Positions 26,351 through 35,424 of a DNA stretch of 64,000 nucleotides are shown here, one piece after another. Numbering within the stretch: position 1 is the stretch's first letter; every line of letters begins with the position of its first letter. Origin of the DNA: Candidatus Epulonipiscium sp. (GTDB lineage Bacteria > Bacillota > Clostridia > Lachnospirales > Defluviitaleaceae); the NCBI GenBank assembly GCA_012521395.1, contig JAAYML010000127.1:38949-102948 (forward strand), given 5' to 3'. The notes under the pieces are model-generated. The model had not been told where the DNA came from. It saw nothing but the letters and a program-made list of their open reading frames with translations, and ran no database searches. Both the position numbers and the translations under genes were made by a program.

Positions 26351-26377
26351 AATCTAAGACTAAAAGGAGGAATTTTT

Positions 26378-28144
26378 ATGGCATTAGACGGCCTTGTAAT
26401 TTCTAATATTGTTTACGAAATCAAAAAACTTATGCTGGCTGGCAAAATCGATAAAATTTATCAACCGGAATCGGATGAAATTATTCTTCAAATAAGAGGA
26501 AACGGGGCCAATTACCGCTTATTGCTGAATTCTAACAGCAATTACCCCAGAAGCCACATTACAAATATTCAAAGAAAAAATCCCTTAAGTCCTCCGATGT
26601 TTTGTATGCTTCTTCGAAAGCATTTAAGCGGAGGCAAATTAATCGATGTTGTTCAGCCAGATTTTGAAAGAATCATAGAATTTCATATTGAAAACATTAA
26701 TGAATTAGGTGACTTAACGGTTAAAAAGCTCATTATAGAAATCATGGGACGCCATAGCAATATTATCTTAACGGACGAAAAAAACTGTATCTTAGACAGT
26801 GTGATCCGGGTTTCAAAGGATAAAAGTTCTGTCAGAGAAGTATTACCAGGAAAAATCTATCAAAGGCCACCATCTCAGGATAAAATAAATCCTTTAAGCC
26901 TTGAAGAAGCTGACTTTGTAACACAGCTTAAAGGCAATAAAGGTACAAAACTGCAACAAACCATTTACAAAACTTTTACTGGCATCAGTCCTCTTGTTGC
27001 TTCAGAAATATGTCACAGGGCTAATATCGATGCTTCTGCTTACTTAGAAGAATTAAGAGACGAAGATTTAAAACGGCTATCTAAAGTCATGAATGGGATT
27101 TTTAAACAAGTAAAAGCTAATCTTTTTCAGCCTCAAATTATTTATGATCCCCATACTGGTGAGCCTGTTGAGTTTTCTTCTATTGATTTAAGCCAATTTA
27201 CAGGCTATGCAAAAAAATATTATGACTCTGTTTCAGAAGCCATTGAAGATTATTATAAGGTAAAAGACAGGCTTTCCAGAATCAAAGAAAAGTCAAGGAA
27301 CATTCATAAAATCATTCAAAACAACCTGGAAAGATGCTATAAGAAAAAAGAGATTCAGATCCGCCAGTTACAGGAAGTATCAGACTGTGATTATTTAAGG
27401 GTTTTTGGAGAACTGATTACTTCTAATATATACTCTATTTCAAAAGGAATGACCTCATTCACTACCGTAAATTTTTATGATGAAAATATGACAGAACTAA
27501 CCATTCCCTTAGACCCTGTTTTAACACCAGCTCAAAATGCCCAGTATTATTTTAATAAATACAATAAGGCAAAAAGGACGAAAAATGCCGTCCAAGAGCA
27601 GCTTAAACGGGTAAATGAAGAAATCAGCTATCTGGAATCCTTGCTTTCTTCCTTAGAAGCTTCTACAGATATTGAAGATATTGAGGATATCAAAAAAGAA
27701 TTACAAGAAGAAGGCTATATTAAAAATAAAAAAGGAAAAAGTTCTAATGAAAAAGTAAAATCAAAACCCCTGCATTTTAAATCTGCCAAAGGCTTTGATA
27801 TTTACGTTGGAAAAAACAACCGTCAAAATGATGAATTAACTCTGCATTCTGCTCCTACGGATTTATGGCTCCACACAAAAGACATTCCTGGTTCCCACGT
27901 GATTATAAAAACAGAAAATAAAGAAGTACCAGAGGAAACCCTCCTTCTGGCTGCCCATCTTGCCGCATATTATAGTAAAGCAAGAAACTCCAGTAATGTT
28001 CCTGTAGACTATACCTTAAGAAAAAACGTTAAAAAACCCAGAGGTGCTAAGCCTGGAATGGTCATCTATGAAAATCAAAAAACCCTTTATATCACCCCCG
28101 ATGAAATAAAAATTAAACAATTGATTTCAAAGTCAATACAATAA
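26378..28144 (+). CDS. rqcH: Ribosome quality-control protein RqcH (NFACT family)
   Basis: RqcH binds stalled 50S subunits and recruits tRNA-Ala to add C-terminal alanine tails that mark the nascent chain for degradation. The 588-residue protein has an NFACT-N domain at the start (MALDGLVISNIVYEI). Helix-hairpin and coiled-coil regions span about 200-450. The C-terminal NFACT-R domain carries DLWLHTKDIPGSHVII near 503-518. AAGGAGG precedes the ATG. It is divergent from the yicC operon and ends at a bidirectional terminator. The same family was once annotated as fibronectin-binding protein. Confidence 0.95.
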   Translation: MALDGLVISNIVYEIKKLMLAGKIDKIYQPESDEIILQIRGNGANYRLLLNSNSNYPRSHITNIQRKNPLSPPMFCMLLRKHLSGGKLIDVVQPDFERIIEFHIENINELGDLTVKKLIIEIMGRHSNIILTDEKNCILDSVIRVSKDKSSVREVLPGKIYQRPPSQDKINPLSLEEADFVTQLKGNKGTKLQQTIYKTFTGISPLVASEICHRANIDASAYLEELRDEDLKRLSKVMNGIFKQVKANLFQPQIIYDPHTGEPVEFSSIDLSQFTGYAKKYYDSVSEAIEDYYKVKDRLSRIKEKSRNIHKIIQNNLERCYKKKEIQIRQLQEVSDCDYLRVFGELITSNIYSISKGMTSFTTVNFYDENMTELTIPLDPVLTPAQNAQYYFNKYNKAKRTKNAVQEQLKRVNEEISYLESLLSSLEASTDIEDIEDIKKELQEEGYIKNKKGKSSNEKVKSKPLHFKSAKGFDIYVGKNNRQNDELTLHSAPTDLWLHTKDIPGSHVIIKTENKEVPEETLLLAAHLAAYYSKARNSSNVPVDYTLRKNVKKPRGAKPGMVIYENQKTLYITPDEIKIKQLISKSIQ

Positions 28145-28165
28145 AGGCTGGTAAAAACCAGCCTT
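28144..28165. terminator. Bidirectional terminator between rqcH and the GT4 gene
   Basis: AAGGCTGGT pairs with ACCAGCCTT around four bases. It overlaps the stop codons of the two convergent genes and has T-rich sequence on both sides. Confidence 0.75.
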
Positions 28166-28982
28166 ATTGTATTTTATCCCTTCCAAGATTATCTAAATAG
28201 TGTAGAAAAGGAACTTTAAGAATGATTTCAGAAAGGGATTTTTTTTCTGCAATTAAATGAAGAAAAAGAAATAATCCAATACTAAGCATTTTATAATAAG
28301 GCGTTAAGGAAATCACGGCAGTAAAACCCAGACTATAGCCCAATATATTAGCGCCTATATCCCCCAACATGTACTGTTCTTTCAAATCCCCCTTCCATAT
28401 AGGAAAACTACTGCCTATCAGTAAAAAAGTCAAATACTTGTCAGAAAAATCCCCAATCAGCCAAATTATAGCACTCATTAAGAAAAATACCTTTAAAGCC
28501 CTTCCTGGTCTTAAATCAAATAAATTGATGATATTTATAGAAAAAAGAATCAACAATAAGTTAAGAATTAAATCGCTTAAAGTCCCTGATAATAAAAAGG
28601 CTATATAAAAAGCTGCAAAAATTCCCGCTAATGCCTTTATTGCACCAGCTGATAACTCTCCTTTAAATAATTTCCTTAAGTGTCCTTTTAATCCTTTTAC
28701 CTCTTTTTCATCAATACTGTCATCCAGAATACCAGCAAATGCAATGAGCGAAAGACCAAATAAAAAAAGATAATAGATAAAAGCCTGCTCAGTAAAAAAA
28801 ATAATAAAATAAGCAGCAATCAGGGTTGAAAAAAATAATAAGATACCCATTCCTACAGGAACTTTTTTATTTCTGTAATTAACTTTTTTAAAATTATATT
28901 TTATTAAAAAATCTAATATAATATCTCTCCAAAAAAAAGAGCTCAAAAAACCTATAAGTCCTCCAATCAAATAAAAAATCAT
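28164..28982 (-). CDS. MraY-like glycosyl-1-phosphate transferase (GT4-type)
   Basis: The protein belongs to the polytopic MraY/WecA family, which moves a sugar-phosphate from a UDP-sugar to an undecaprenyl-phosphate-type carrier. The 272-residue sequence has about eight hydrophobic helices. Cytoplasmic loops resemble family motifs: KKVPVGMGIL near 40-49, AGILDDSIDEKEVKGLKGHL near 83-102 with an Asp-Asp pair, and NIINLFDLRPGRALK near 150-164. It is shorter than MraY (about 320), so it may be a divergent or specialised member. It lies four bases after a GT2 gene downstream of spo0A, suggesting a shared lipid-linked glycan pathway. Confidence 0.75.
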   Translation of the reverse strand: MIFYLIGGLIGFLSSFFWRDIILDFLIKYNFKKVNYRNKKVPVGMGILLFFSTLIAAYFIIFFTEQAFIYYLFLFGLSLIAFAGILDDSIDEKEVKGLKGHLRKLFKGELSAGAIKALAGIFAAFYIAFLLSGTLSDLILNLLLILFSINIINLFDLRPGRALKVFFLMSAIIWLIGDFSDKYLTFLLIGSSFPIWKGDLKEQYMLGDIGANILGYSLGFTAVISLTPYYKMLSIGLFLFLHLIAEKKSLSEIILKVPFLHYLDNLGRDKIQ

Positions 28983-28986
28983 AGCT

Positions 28987-29694
28987 TCACCATCGATTCC
29001 AGGGATTCTTATACTGAAAATATTTTTTTATTAATATCTGCAAAATTTGAATAAATTCTTTCCCTCTATGAATAAAACCTTTTAAATCTCTCTTACTTTC
29101 TCTGTGCCTCATAAAAACAGGAATTTCCCGCACTCGGAAACCATGATTTAAAAGATCAATAAGCATGCCCACTTCCACTGCAAAACCATCAGGAATTGCA
29201 ATATCTGCAAGAATCTCTTTTCTAAAAATCCGTTGTCCGCATATAGGATTTTTTATCTTTTGACCTGTCAAAAAATAAACGCCTTTTTGCGAAAGTTTCT
29301 TTACAAAACCAAAACCTCCCTTATGCAAAGGGGGAGGAAAATCAGCAATCACGAAATCTACACTCTTATCATCAATCGCTTTTAAAAGTTTTTTAATTTC
29401 CTTAGATGAATAGCCTAAATCCCCATCTAAAAAAACAATCACCGGGTATCTGGAAAGTTCCAGACCTTTTCTTAAGGCAGCCCCTTTCCCCCTGTTACGG
29501 GCTAAAGAATAATAATAAATAAAAGCGCTTTTGATTTCACAGACTTTCTTTTTCGTTTCGTCTACGGAACCATCGTCCACAACAATAATTTCCCCTAAGT
29601 TTTTTATATCCGCTTCTAAAAGTCCTTTTAATGTATCCTTTATAAAGTCTTCTTCATTGTAAACCGGAATAATTATGGATATCTTTTCATTCAA
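28987..29694 (-). CDS. Family 2 glycosyltransferase
   Basis: This GT-A fold protein resembles dolichyl/undecaprenyl-phosphate sugar transferases. The 235-residue sequence has ISIIIPVYNEEDFIKDTL near 5-22, the nucleotide-binding IVVDDGSVDETKKK near 37-50, GKGAALRKGLE near 69-79 and the metal-binding FLDGDLGYS near 89-97 (a D-x-D motif). It has no membrane helix, so it acts at the cytoplasmic face. It sits between a SteA-like gene and the MraY-like gene. Its sugar donor and acceptor cannot be read from sequence. Confidence 0.85.
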   Translation of the reverse strand: MNEKISIIIPVYNEEDFIKDTLKGLLEADIKNLGEIIVVDDGSVDETKKKVCEIKSAFIYYYSLARNRGKGAALRKGLELSRYPVIVFLDGDLGYSSKEIKKLLKAIDDKSVDFVIADFPPPLHKGGFGFVKKLSQKGVYFLTGQKIKNPICGQRIFRKEILADIAIPDGFAVEVGMLIDLLNHGFRVREIPVFMRHRESKRDLKGFIHRGKEFIQILQILIKKYFQYKNPWNRW

Positions 29695-29709
29695 AAATAA
29701 TCACCATCT

Positions 29710-30687
29710 TTAAAAAAGCTTAAAAAATCCTTTTGCATCAATGAGTTTCGAACCTACTAAGATTCTGGTTAAAACAGTACTCGCCATACCTTTTCGGTTT
29801 TTTTCCAAAAAGTCGATTAAGTTATTATGACTTCCTACAATGACAATATAAGAAGCGTTCATATAATAACACATTAAAATTGCCCCATCTTCACTGGTAC
29901 CAAAGCAAGAGTATTTAGAATAAGGCAGACCAAGTTTTTTTATACGCGCCTCTCCAGGACAGATACCATTGTCGTAACTATGTAATACAATATTTTTGGC
30001 TTTTTTTAAACTTTCATCCGATACACTGTCCATATCACCAAAAATAATATCAGGAATATAATTTAGAAATGCCAGTCCGTCTGCTCCACCATCAACACCC
30101 AGCAAAACTGGCTGCTGTTTTTTAATAAAATTTTCTAGTCTCATTAAGTCTTCAATATAATATTCTCCCCTGGTTACAAGCAATACTGGCCGGTGGGCAA
30201 CAGGAATATTGATAGCAGGGAGTCTGGGAGGATGGAATAATTTACCTTTTTCTTTTTTCATATAATATAAGGTGTTATCAATAAAAGCAAACATTTCATT
30301 TTTAAGATTGTTCAAGGATTTTTTTTGAAATTGGTCACAATCCCGTTTACTAATAGATTTTAAAGGAACGGCAATTTCATTTTTATATAATAAATTATCT
30401 TTTATTTCAATTTTGTCATTTTCTTTAATATACTTAAAAATCGAATGGTCTATATTTTCATATAAGGGAATTTGATGCTCTAAAAGGATATAAGGCCCCC
30501 GATTAGGATATTTTCCTGAACTAAAAGAGGATTTATTGATGACTGCTTTAACTTTTTTAGAAGCTAATGCATAGGCACATACATAATCTAAATCTTCATG
30601 ATCGATAATCGCAATATCTTTAGGAGTCAGCCGGTGGATGAGTTTTTTAGTACTGCTGTCAATTTTGGCAACGCCTACTATACTCAA
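29710..30687 (-). CDS. SteA-like protein (thiamine-pyrophosphokinase-like fold)
   Basis: The family is named for SteA, a Corynebacterium cytokinetic-ring protein that acts with SteB. The 325-residue protein has an N-terminal domain with RLTPKDIAIIDHEDLDYV near 20-37. A C-terminal domain shares the thiamine pyrophosphokinase pattern: GVDGGADGLAFL near 196-207 and PDIIFGDMDSVSD near 211-223. I chose a TTG because AAGGAG lies seven bases before it and family members begin there. The ATG at 30744 also has a modest ribosome site and would give 344 residues. Unlike the actinobacterial proteins it ends without a membrane helix, and no steB follows. It lies between spo0A and the GT2 gene. Confidence 0.75.
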   Translation of the reverse strand: MSIVGVAKIDSSTKKLIHRLTPKDIAIIDHEDLDYVCAYALASKKVKAVINKSSFSSGKYPNRGPYILLEHQIPLYENIDHSIFKYIKENDKIEIKDNLLYKNEIAVPLKSISKRDCDQFQKKSLNNLKNEMFAFIDNTLYYMKKEKGKLFHPPRLPAINIPVAHRPVLLVTRGEYYIEDLMRLENFIKKQQPVLLGVDGGADGLAFLNYIPDIIFGDMDSVSDESLKKAKNIVLHSYDNGICPGEARIKKLGLPYSKYSCFGTSEDGAILMCYYMNASYIVIVGSHNNLIDFLEKNRKGMASTVLTRILVGSKLIDAKGFFKLF

Positions 30688-30820
30688 TTTTTCACTCCTT
30701 TCAGCACAAACAAGCCTTTTCCTTTTATGATCAATCCTGCTCATTATCTCCCTACACTGAACATCTCAAACTACCTTATCTATAATTAGTATGGATGATT
30801 TTTCAATAAATATAACAAAT

Positions 30821-30862
30821 AAAAAAGCTTCCTTACTTCGAATAAGTAAGAAAGCTTTTTAT
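30821..30862 (-). terminator. Terminator of spo0A
   Basis: On the minus strand just beyond the spo0A stop, AAAAAGCTT and CTTACTT-type arms fold back on AAGTAAG and AAAGCTTTTT. It is a long stem with small bulges and ends in a T-run. Confidence 0.7.
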
Positions 30863-30868
30863 AAAATA

Positions 30869-31669
30869 TTAGCCCACTTGTAACTCTAATCTTAAACGGT
30901 CTGCAATAAGAGCTATAAATTCACTGTTCGTAGGCTTCCCTTTGCCATTATTAATTGTATAACCAAAAAGCTTATTAATGGTATCCATTTTTCCTCTGCT
31001 CCAGGCTACTTCAATGGCATGGCGAATGGCTCTTTCTACCCTGCTGGGCGTCGTATTATATTGTTTAGCAATGGATGGATACAATTGTTTTGTAATAGAA
31101 TTTAATATCTCCATATCATTAATAGACATGATAATTGCATCCCTGAGATACTGATATCCTTTAATATGAGCAGGTATACCTATTTCATGAATAATATTGG
31201 TCACTTCCGTTTCTAAATTATGAGCAGTGGGTACATAAGAACCTTTGCTAAGGGACATCGTTGAACCTCTGCTTTTTATAATTTCATGATGTCCTTTTAA
31301 CTGACGAATACGATTAATAAGGGTTTCCATATCAAAAGGTTTTATAATATAATATTCCGCCCCTAAATTTAATGCTTTTTCAGTAATTTTATCTTGTCCT
31401 ACAGCAGAAAGCATCACAAATACTGGTCTTTTTTCCATTTGAACTTTTTTAAGCTTTTCAATTACACCTATTCCGTCTAAATGGGGCATAATGACATCCA
31501 ATATTACAACATCCGGAGTCTTTTCTAAAATCATCTCATATGCTTCTGTCCCATTATTAGCTGTACCAATAACTTCCATATCACTTTGTCTATTGAGGTA
31601 TTCAGCTAAAATTTCGCAAAAATCTTTGTTATCATCTGCTAAAACGATTTTAATTTTATCCGTATTCAA
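30869..31669 (-). CDS. spo0A: Sporulation master regulator Spo0A
   Basis: Spo0A is the response regulator that commits cells to sporulation and, in Clostridia, also alters fermentation. The 266-residue protein has a receiver domain ([11 protein letters not shown] at 9-19, phosphorylated Asp in [13 protein letters not shown] near 54-66, KPF near 109-111) and a C-terminal DNA-binding domain. That domain has the family-specific [17 protein letters not shown] near 210-226. It lies downstream of spoIVB, the conserved order, but after a leader of about 170 bases and with its own candidate promoter. The start follows AAGGGGGTC. Confidence 0.98.
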   Translation of the reverse strand: MNTDKIKIVLADDNKDFCEILAEYLNRQSDMEVIGTANNGTEAYEMILEKTPDVVILDVIMPHLDGIGVIEKLKKVQMEKRPVFVMLSAVGQDKITEKALNLGAEYYIIKPFDMETLINRIRQLKGHHEIIKSRGSTMSLSKGSYVPTAHNLETEVTNIIHEIGIPAHIKGYQYLRDAIIMSINDMEILNSITKQLYPSIAKQYNTTPSRVERAIRHAIEVAWSRGKMDTINKLFGYTINNGKGKPTNSEFIALIADRLRLELQVG

Positions 31670-31697
31670 AAAAATGACCCCCTTGTAATTTGATAAC

Positions 31698-31717
31698 GGC
31701 TTATCTTAGCGTAAGCC
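31698..31717 (-). other. Small hairpin in the spo0A leader
   Basis: GGCTTA and TAAGCC pair around eight bases within the untranslated stretch upstream of spo0A. Function is unknown; it could be a regulator site or an RNA structure. Confidence 0.3.
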
Positions 31718-31728
31718 TTGAAAAACTC

Positions 31729-31760
31729 ACTTTCCATAGAAATATCCAATCTATTCCTAT
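31729..31760 (-). promoter_or_regulatory. Candidate sigma-H promoter of spo0A
   Basis: The minus strand has ATAGGAATA (31752-31760), an exact match to the sigma-H -35 pattern RNAGGAWWW. After 14 bases ATGGAAAGT (31729-31737) partly matches the -10 pattern RNNGAATWW. Spo0A genes in Bacillus and Clostridia have sigma-H promoters, which fits. Confidence 0.4.
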
Positions 31761-31842
31761 TATAATGAATGCATAAAATAAAATCAAGATTGATTATTCA
31801 CAAAAAAGAACTTCTTAATAAAATAGAGTATATATTTCAATT

Positions 31843-33135
31843 TTATTCCAAATCACTTTCATTTTTTAGCATATTTTCTATAAATATTCCGTAACCTTTC
31901 GTTGGATCATGAACAAAAACATGGGTTACTGCACCTACCAGTTTTTCATCTTGTATGATAGGACTGCCACTCATTCCCTGGATAATACCATTCGTCTTAT
32001 CCAATAGTCTTGGATCAGTGATTTTAATAATCATTCCTTTCGAAATATCCTGTTGAAATCTGGATACTTTTTGTATTACAATTTCAAATTCTTCTATTTT
32101 GTCACCCGAAATATTCGATAGAATGATTGCCTTTCCCTCATGTATTTCATTTTGAAAAGCAATAGGAAAACTTTTTTTAGGAAAAGCTTTCATTTTTTTA
32201 GGGTCTAATTTTCCAAAAATACCTTGACTGGTATTTAATTCAATGGTCCCTAACTGAGCTTCTTCTGTGTCATAGATAGCTCCGGTCAGTTCTCCAGGTA
32301 TTCCTCTTCGACCTTTTTTTATGGAAGTAATTTCTGCTTTCATGATTTTTCCGTTCTTTATAGGAATAATCTTCCTGGTATCTATATCCGTTATACCATG
32401 ACCTAAAGCACCAAAGGTATAGCTTTTAGGATTATAATAAGTAATCGTTCCAATGCCCTGGGTTTCATCCCGTACCCAGGCTCCTATTTTATAGCTTTTA
32501 TCGATTTCACTTTTTATCGGGGTAACATAAATTTCAAGCAGCTCATTATCTCTTTTTATGGTCATTTTTAAGACTTTTCCATTGGAATTCTCAATAGCAG
32601 AAATCAGTTCTTCTTTATTTTCTATACTTTTTTCATTGACTTTTAAAATTAAATCTCCCGTTTTAAGTATGCCCCTGGAGGGCGTATACTCTTTACCATC
32701 TTCTGAAATGACTGTTCCTGTCCCTAAGACCATTATGCCATCAGTAGATACGTTTACGCCTACGGTCATTCCGCAAGGAACCAATTCTTTTTGAGATATG
32801 ATATCGACTTTTACGGTTTTTAGTGGAACTATTCCTAAAAATTTTAATTTTACATCAAGCGTTGCTTGTTCTGTTGGCTGAACAGAAAAAGGAGAACGTA
32901 AATCAATTTGAAAATTATTGCTTTCTATTGGTTTATTATTAAATTTTAAAACACCTATTTTTTCTGATGAAATTTTCGCCTGAAGCGGGAGATTAAATTC
33001 AAAATCATGATTTCTCCCTGCCATCATTTCTATTTCTTTTGGTATATAATAATAAGAAGCTGCATAAGGACTGATCAAAAGTACAAAAATAACAAATAAA
33101 ACAGCAAATCTTAAAAACTTTTTATTATTCATCAT
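31843..33135 (-). CDS. spoIVB: SpoIVB serine peptidase
   Basis: SpoIVB is secreted by the forespore and signals through SpoIVFA to release sigma-K in the mother cell. The 430-residue protein has an N-terminal membrane anchor (about 5-25). A PDZ domain follows at about 100-190, with GILKTGDLILKVN near 156. The S55 peptidase domain has its catalytic His in FGALGHGITD near 245-254 and catalytic Ser in GMSGSPIIQ near 389-397. GAGGG lies five bases before this ATG; an ATG three bases later and a TTG at 33147 are alternatives. It lies between recN and spo0A, as in Bacillus. Confidence 0.96.
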   Translation of the reverse strand: MMNNKKFLRFAVLFVIFVLLISPYAASYYYIPKEIEMMAGRNHDFEFNLPLQAKISSEKIGVLKFNNKPIESNNFQIDLRSPFSVQPTEQATLDVKLKFLGIVPLKTVKVDIISQKELVPCGMTVGVNVSTDGIMVLGTGTVISEDGKEYTPSRGILKTGDLILKVNEKSIENKEELISAIENSNGKVLKMTIKRDNELLEIYVTPIKSEIDKSYKIGAWVRDETQGIGTITYYNPKSYTFGALGHGITDIDTRKIIPIKNGKIMKAEITSIKKGRRGIPGELTGAIYDTEEAQLGTIELNTSQGIFGKLDPKKMKAFPKKSFPIAFQNEIHEGKAIILSNISGDKIEEFEIVIQKVSRFQQDISKGMIIKITDPRLLDKTNGIIQGMSGSPIIQDEKLVGAVTHVFVHDPTKGYGIFIENMLKNESDLE

Positions 33136-33156
33136 TTTCACCCTCAATACAAATTA

Positions 33157-33214
33157 AAAAAGGTTAATTTATGTTTCTGGAGCATGTAGCTTATAAACAT
33201 AAATTAACCTTTTT
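33157..33214 (-). terminator. Long hairpin terminator after recN
   Basis: A perfect 20-bp stem (33157-33176 with 33195-33214) encloses an 18-base loop. It is flanked by A and T runs. It probably ends recN transcription upstream of spoIVB, which implies a separate spoIVB promoter that I could not identify. Confidence 0.75.
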
Positions 33215-33251
33215 AAATTGTTCTTATACTAGTCAAAAGCTTACAAGAAAA

Positions 33252-34952
33252 TTAATTCAGCTTTGCCTTAAAATGCTTTGCCAGCAATCTCATTTCTTCT
33301 GCATTTTTTAAACTAATGTCCGTTATCTGTGCACCACTGATTAGTCGTGCCAATTCATAAATTACTTCATCTTCTTTTAACGCTTTAATGGAAGAAATTG
33401 CCTTGTTTTCGTCAATTCTTTTTTCAATTTTGTAATTACAATCGCCCATGGCAGCAATTTGTGGCAAATGGGTAATACAGATGACCTGTCTTTTTCTGGA
33501 TATGTAACCTAATTTCTCAGCAACTTTTTGTGCCGTTGCCCCACTAATTCCTGTATCAATTTCATCAAAAATCAATGTTCCTATTTCATCAATATCAGCA
33601 AGTACACATTTTAATGCCAGCATAATTCTTGACATTTCTCCACCAGATGCAATTTTAGCCAGAGGCTTTAATTCTTCACCAGGGTTTGTAGAAATCAAAA
33701 ATTCAACATTATCCCAACCATTTTCATTAAAGCTGTCTTTTTGGCTAAACATGACAGAAAACTTAGCTTCTTTCATTGCTAATTCAGCCAGGATACTTTC
33801 AATTCTTTCTTCAATAATTTTGGCTTTTTCTTTACGGATGTCAGAAATTTTTCCTGAAAGTCTTTTAATTTCATCCTCTAAAAGGGCATATTGATTTTTT
33901 AAATTTTTTAAGGTTTCTTCACTATTAACAATCCGTTCTAATTCTTCTTCAATTTTATCTTTATAAAGAAGAATTTCCTCTATAGAATTTCCATATTTTC
34001 TTTTTAAATCAAACAATAAATCCAGACGTTCTTCTACAGCTTTTAATTCATATGGATCATGGTGGATCTGATCTTTGTACTGTCTGATATCTCTAACCAT
34101 GTCATCCAGTAAAAGCTGTATATTCTCAAGATTTTCATATAAAGGCATCAGTTCATCATCGACATCTGCTAAATCCCTTAAAAGCCTCAGCGCTTCAGAT
34201 AAGAATAAGGAGGTAGAATGATTTTCATAATCATTCCCATATAATAAGCCATAAAGTTCTTCCATGCCTCTTACTAATTTTTCGGAATTAGACAGCTTTT
34301 TTAATTGATTTTGGAGTTGTTCTTCTTCACCAATTTCAAATTTTGCATTTGTAATTTCATCTAACTGATACTGCAGAAGATCAATTTTCCGTTCAATCTC
34401 TTTTTCATCACCTATCAGGGAACTTATTTGTTTTTCAATATTTTTATATTCTTTATATTTGCTTTCCAGTTCTTTTTTTAAAGCCGCTAACTCATCTTTA
34501 CAAAAAGAATCCAATAGTTCTATATGTTTTCCCACATCCAATAAGGACTGATGCTCATGCTGACCATGGACATCTATCAATTTAGAAGATACTTGTCTTA
34601 ACATGCCGGTTGTTACCGTTTGACCATTAATCCGACATACAGTTCTGCCCGATTGATTAATCGCCCTTGTAATAAGGACATAACGGTCTTCTTCTACTTC
34701 TATTCCCTGATTTTTTATAAGCTCCAGGATTTCATCATTTTCAACAAAAAAAAGAAGTTCCACAAGGGCATTTTCTTCACCGGTACGGATAATATCTCTT
34801 GAACCACGCTCTCCTAAAGCAAAATTAATAGAACCAATTAAAATAGACTTTCCAGCGCCCGTTTCCCCTGTTAAAATGTTTAAAAATTCTTTAAAATCAA
34901 TGGTTATTTCATTAATTAAGGCTATGTTTTTTATATAGATATGTACAAGCAT
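33252..34952 (-). CDS. recN: DNA repair protein RecN
   Basis: RecN is an SMC-like ATPase recruited to DNA double-strand breaks. The 566-residue protein has an N-terminal Walker A LTGETGAGKSILIGSI near 26-41. Two coiled-coil arms span about 150-370. The C-terminal head has the ABC signature LASGGEMSRIMLALK near 432-446 and Walker B LIFDEIDTGISG near 458-469. AGGAG lies nine bases before the ATG; a TTG three codons earlier is less likely. It lies between argR and spoIVB, the standard Firmicutes order. Confidence 0.97.
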   Translation of the reverse strand: MLVHIYIKNIALINEITIDFKEFLNILTGETGAGKSILIGSINFALGERGSRDIIRTGEENALVELLFFVENDEILELIKNQGIEVEEDRYVLITRAINQSGRTVCRINGQTVTTGMLRQVSSKLIDVHGQHEHQSLLDVGKHIELLDSFCKDELAALKKELESKYKEYKNIEKQISSLIGDEKEIERKIDLLQYQLDEITNAKFEIGEEEQLQNQLKKLSNSEKLVRGMEELYGLLYGNDYENHSTSLFLSEALRLLRDLADVDDELMPLYENLENIQLLLDDMVRDIRQYKDQIHHDPYELKAVEERLDLLFDLKRKYGNSIEEILLYKDKIEEELERIVNSEETLKNLKNQYALLEDEIKRLSGKISDIRKEKAKIIEERIESILAELAMKEAKFSVMFSQKDSFNENGWDNVEFLISTNPGEELKPLAKIASGGEMSRIMLALKCVLADIDEIGTLIFDEIDTGISGATAQKVAEKLGYISRKRQVICITHLPQIAAMGDCNYKIEKRIDENKAISSIKALKEDEVIYELARLISGAQITDISLKNAEEMRLLAKHFKAKLN

Positions 34953-34967
34953 GAAAATCAACTCCTA

Positions 34968-35420
34968 TCAGGAATTCAGGATGCGGTTTAGTTTTTCCAT
35001 TAACTTCAAAGCTTCCTGGTCGGATCTTACAGCACAAAAAATCGTATCATCTCCTGCAATGGTCCCAACAATTTCAGGATAATTAAATGCATCCATCGCT
35101 GCTGCGACTGCCATAGCCATTCCCGTTATTGTCTTCACCACCAAAATGCTTTGCGCAATGTCCATACTGACAAAGCCTTCTTTAAATACCCGGATATATT
35201 TAGAGGAAATATTCTTTTCACTTTGGCCAATTACAGAATACTTTTGAATGCCTTTCTCGTTAGCAACTTTCGTAAGTTTTAATTCTCTGATATCTCGTGA
35301 AACTGTAGCCTGAGTGACTTCAAATCCTGCTTCCCTTAATCTGTCCGCCAATTCCTCCTGGGTTTCTATATCATAATTGTTAATGAGTTCAAGAATTTTG
35401 GCTTGACGTTTAAGCTTCAT
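34968..35420 (-). CDS. argR: Arginine repressor
   Basis: ArgR (AhrC) is a hexameric, arginine-binding regulator of arginine metabolism. The 150-residue protein has a winged-helix N-terminal domain with TQATVSRDIRELKLTKV near 36-52. The C-terminal arginine-binding domain has GTIAGDDTIFCAVRS near 118-132. It lies four bases after nadK and seven before recN. No arginine biosynthesis gene is nearby, which is usual for this locus. Confidence 0.96.
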   Translation of the reverse strand: MKLKRQAKILELINNYDIETQEELADRLREAGFEVTQATVSRDIRELKLTKVANEKGIQKYSVIGQSEKNISSKYIRVFKEGFVSMDIAQSILVVKTITGMAMAVAAAMDAFNYPEIVGTIAGDDTIFCAVRSDQEALKLMEKLNRILNS

Positions 35421-35424
35421 CTAC

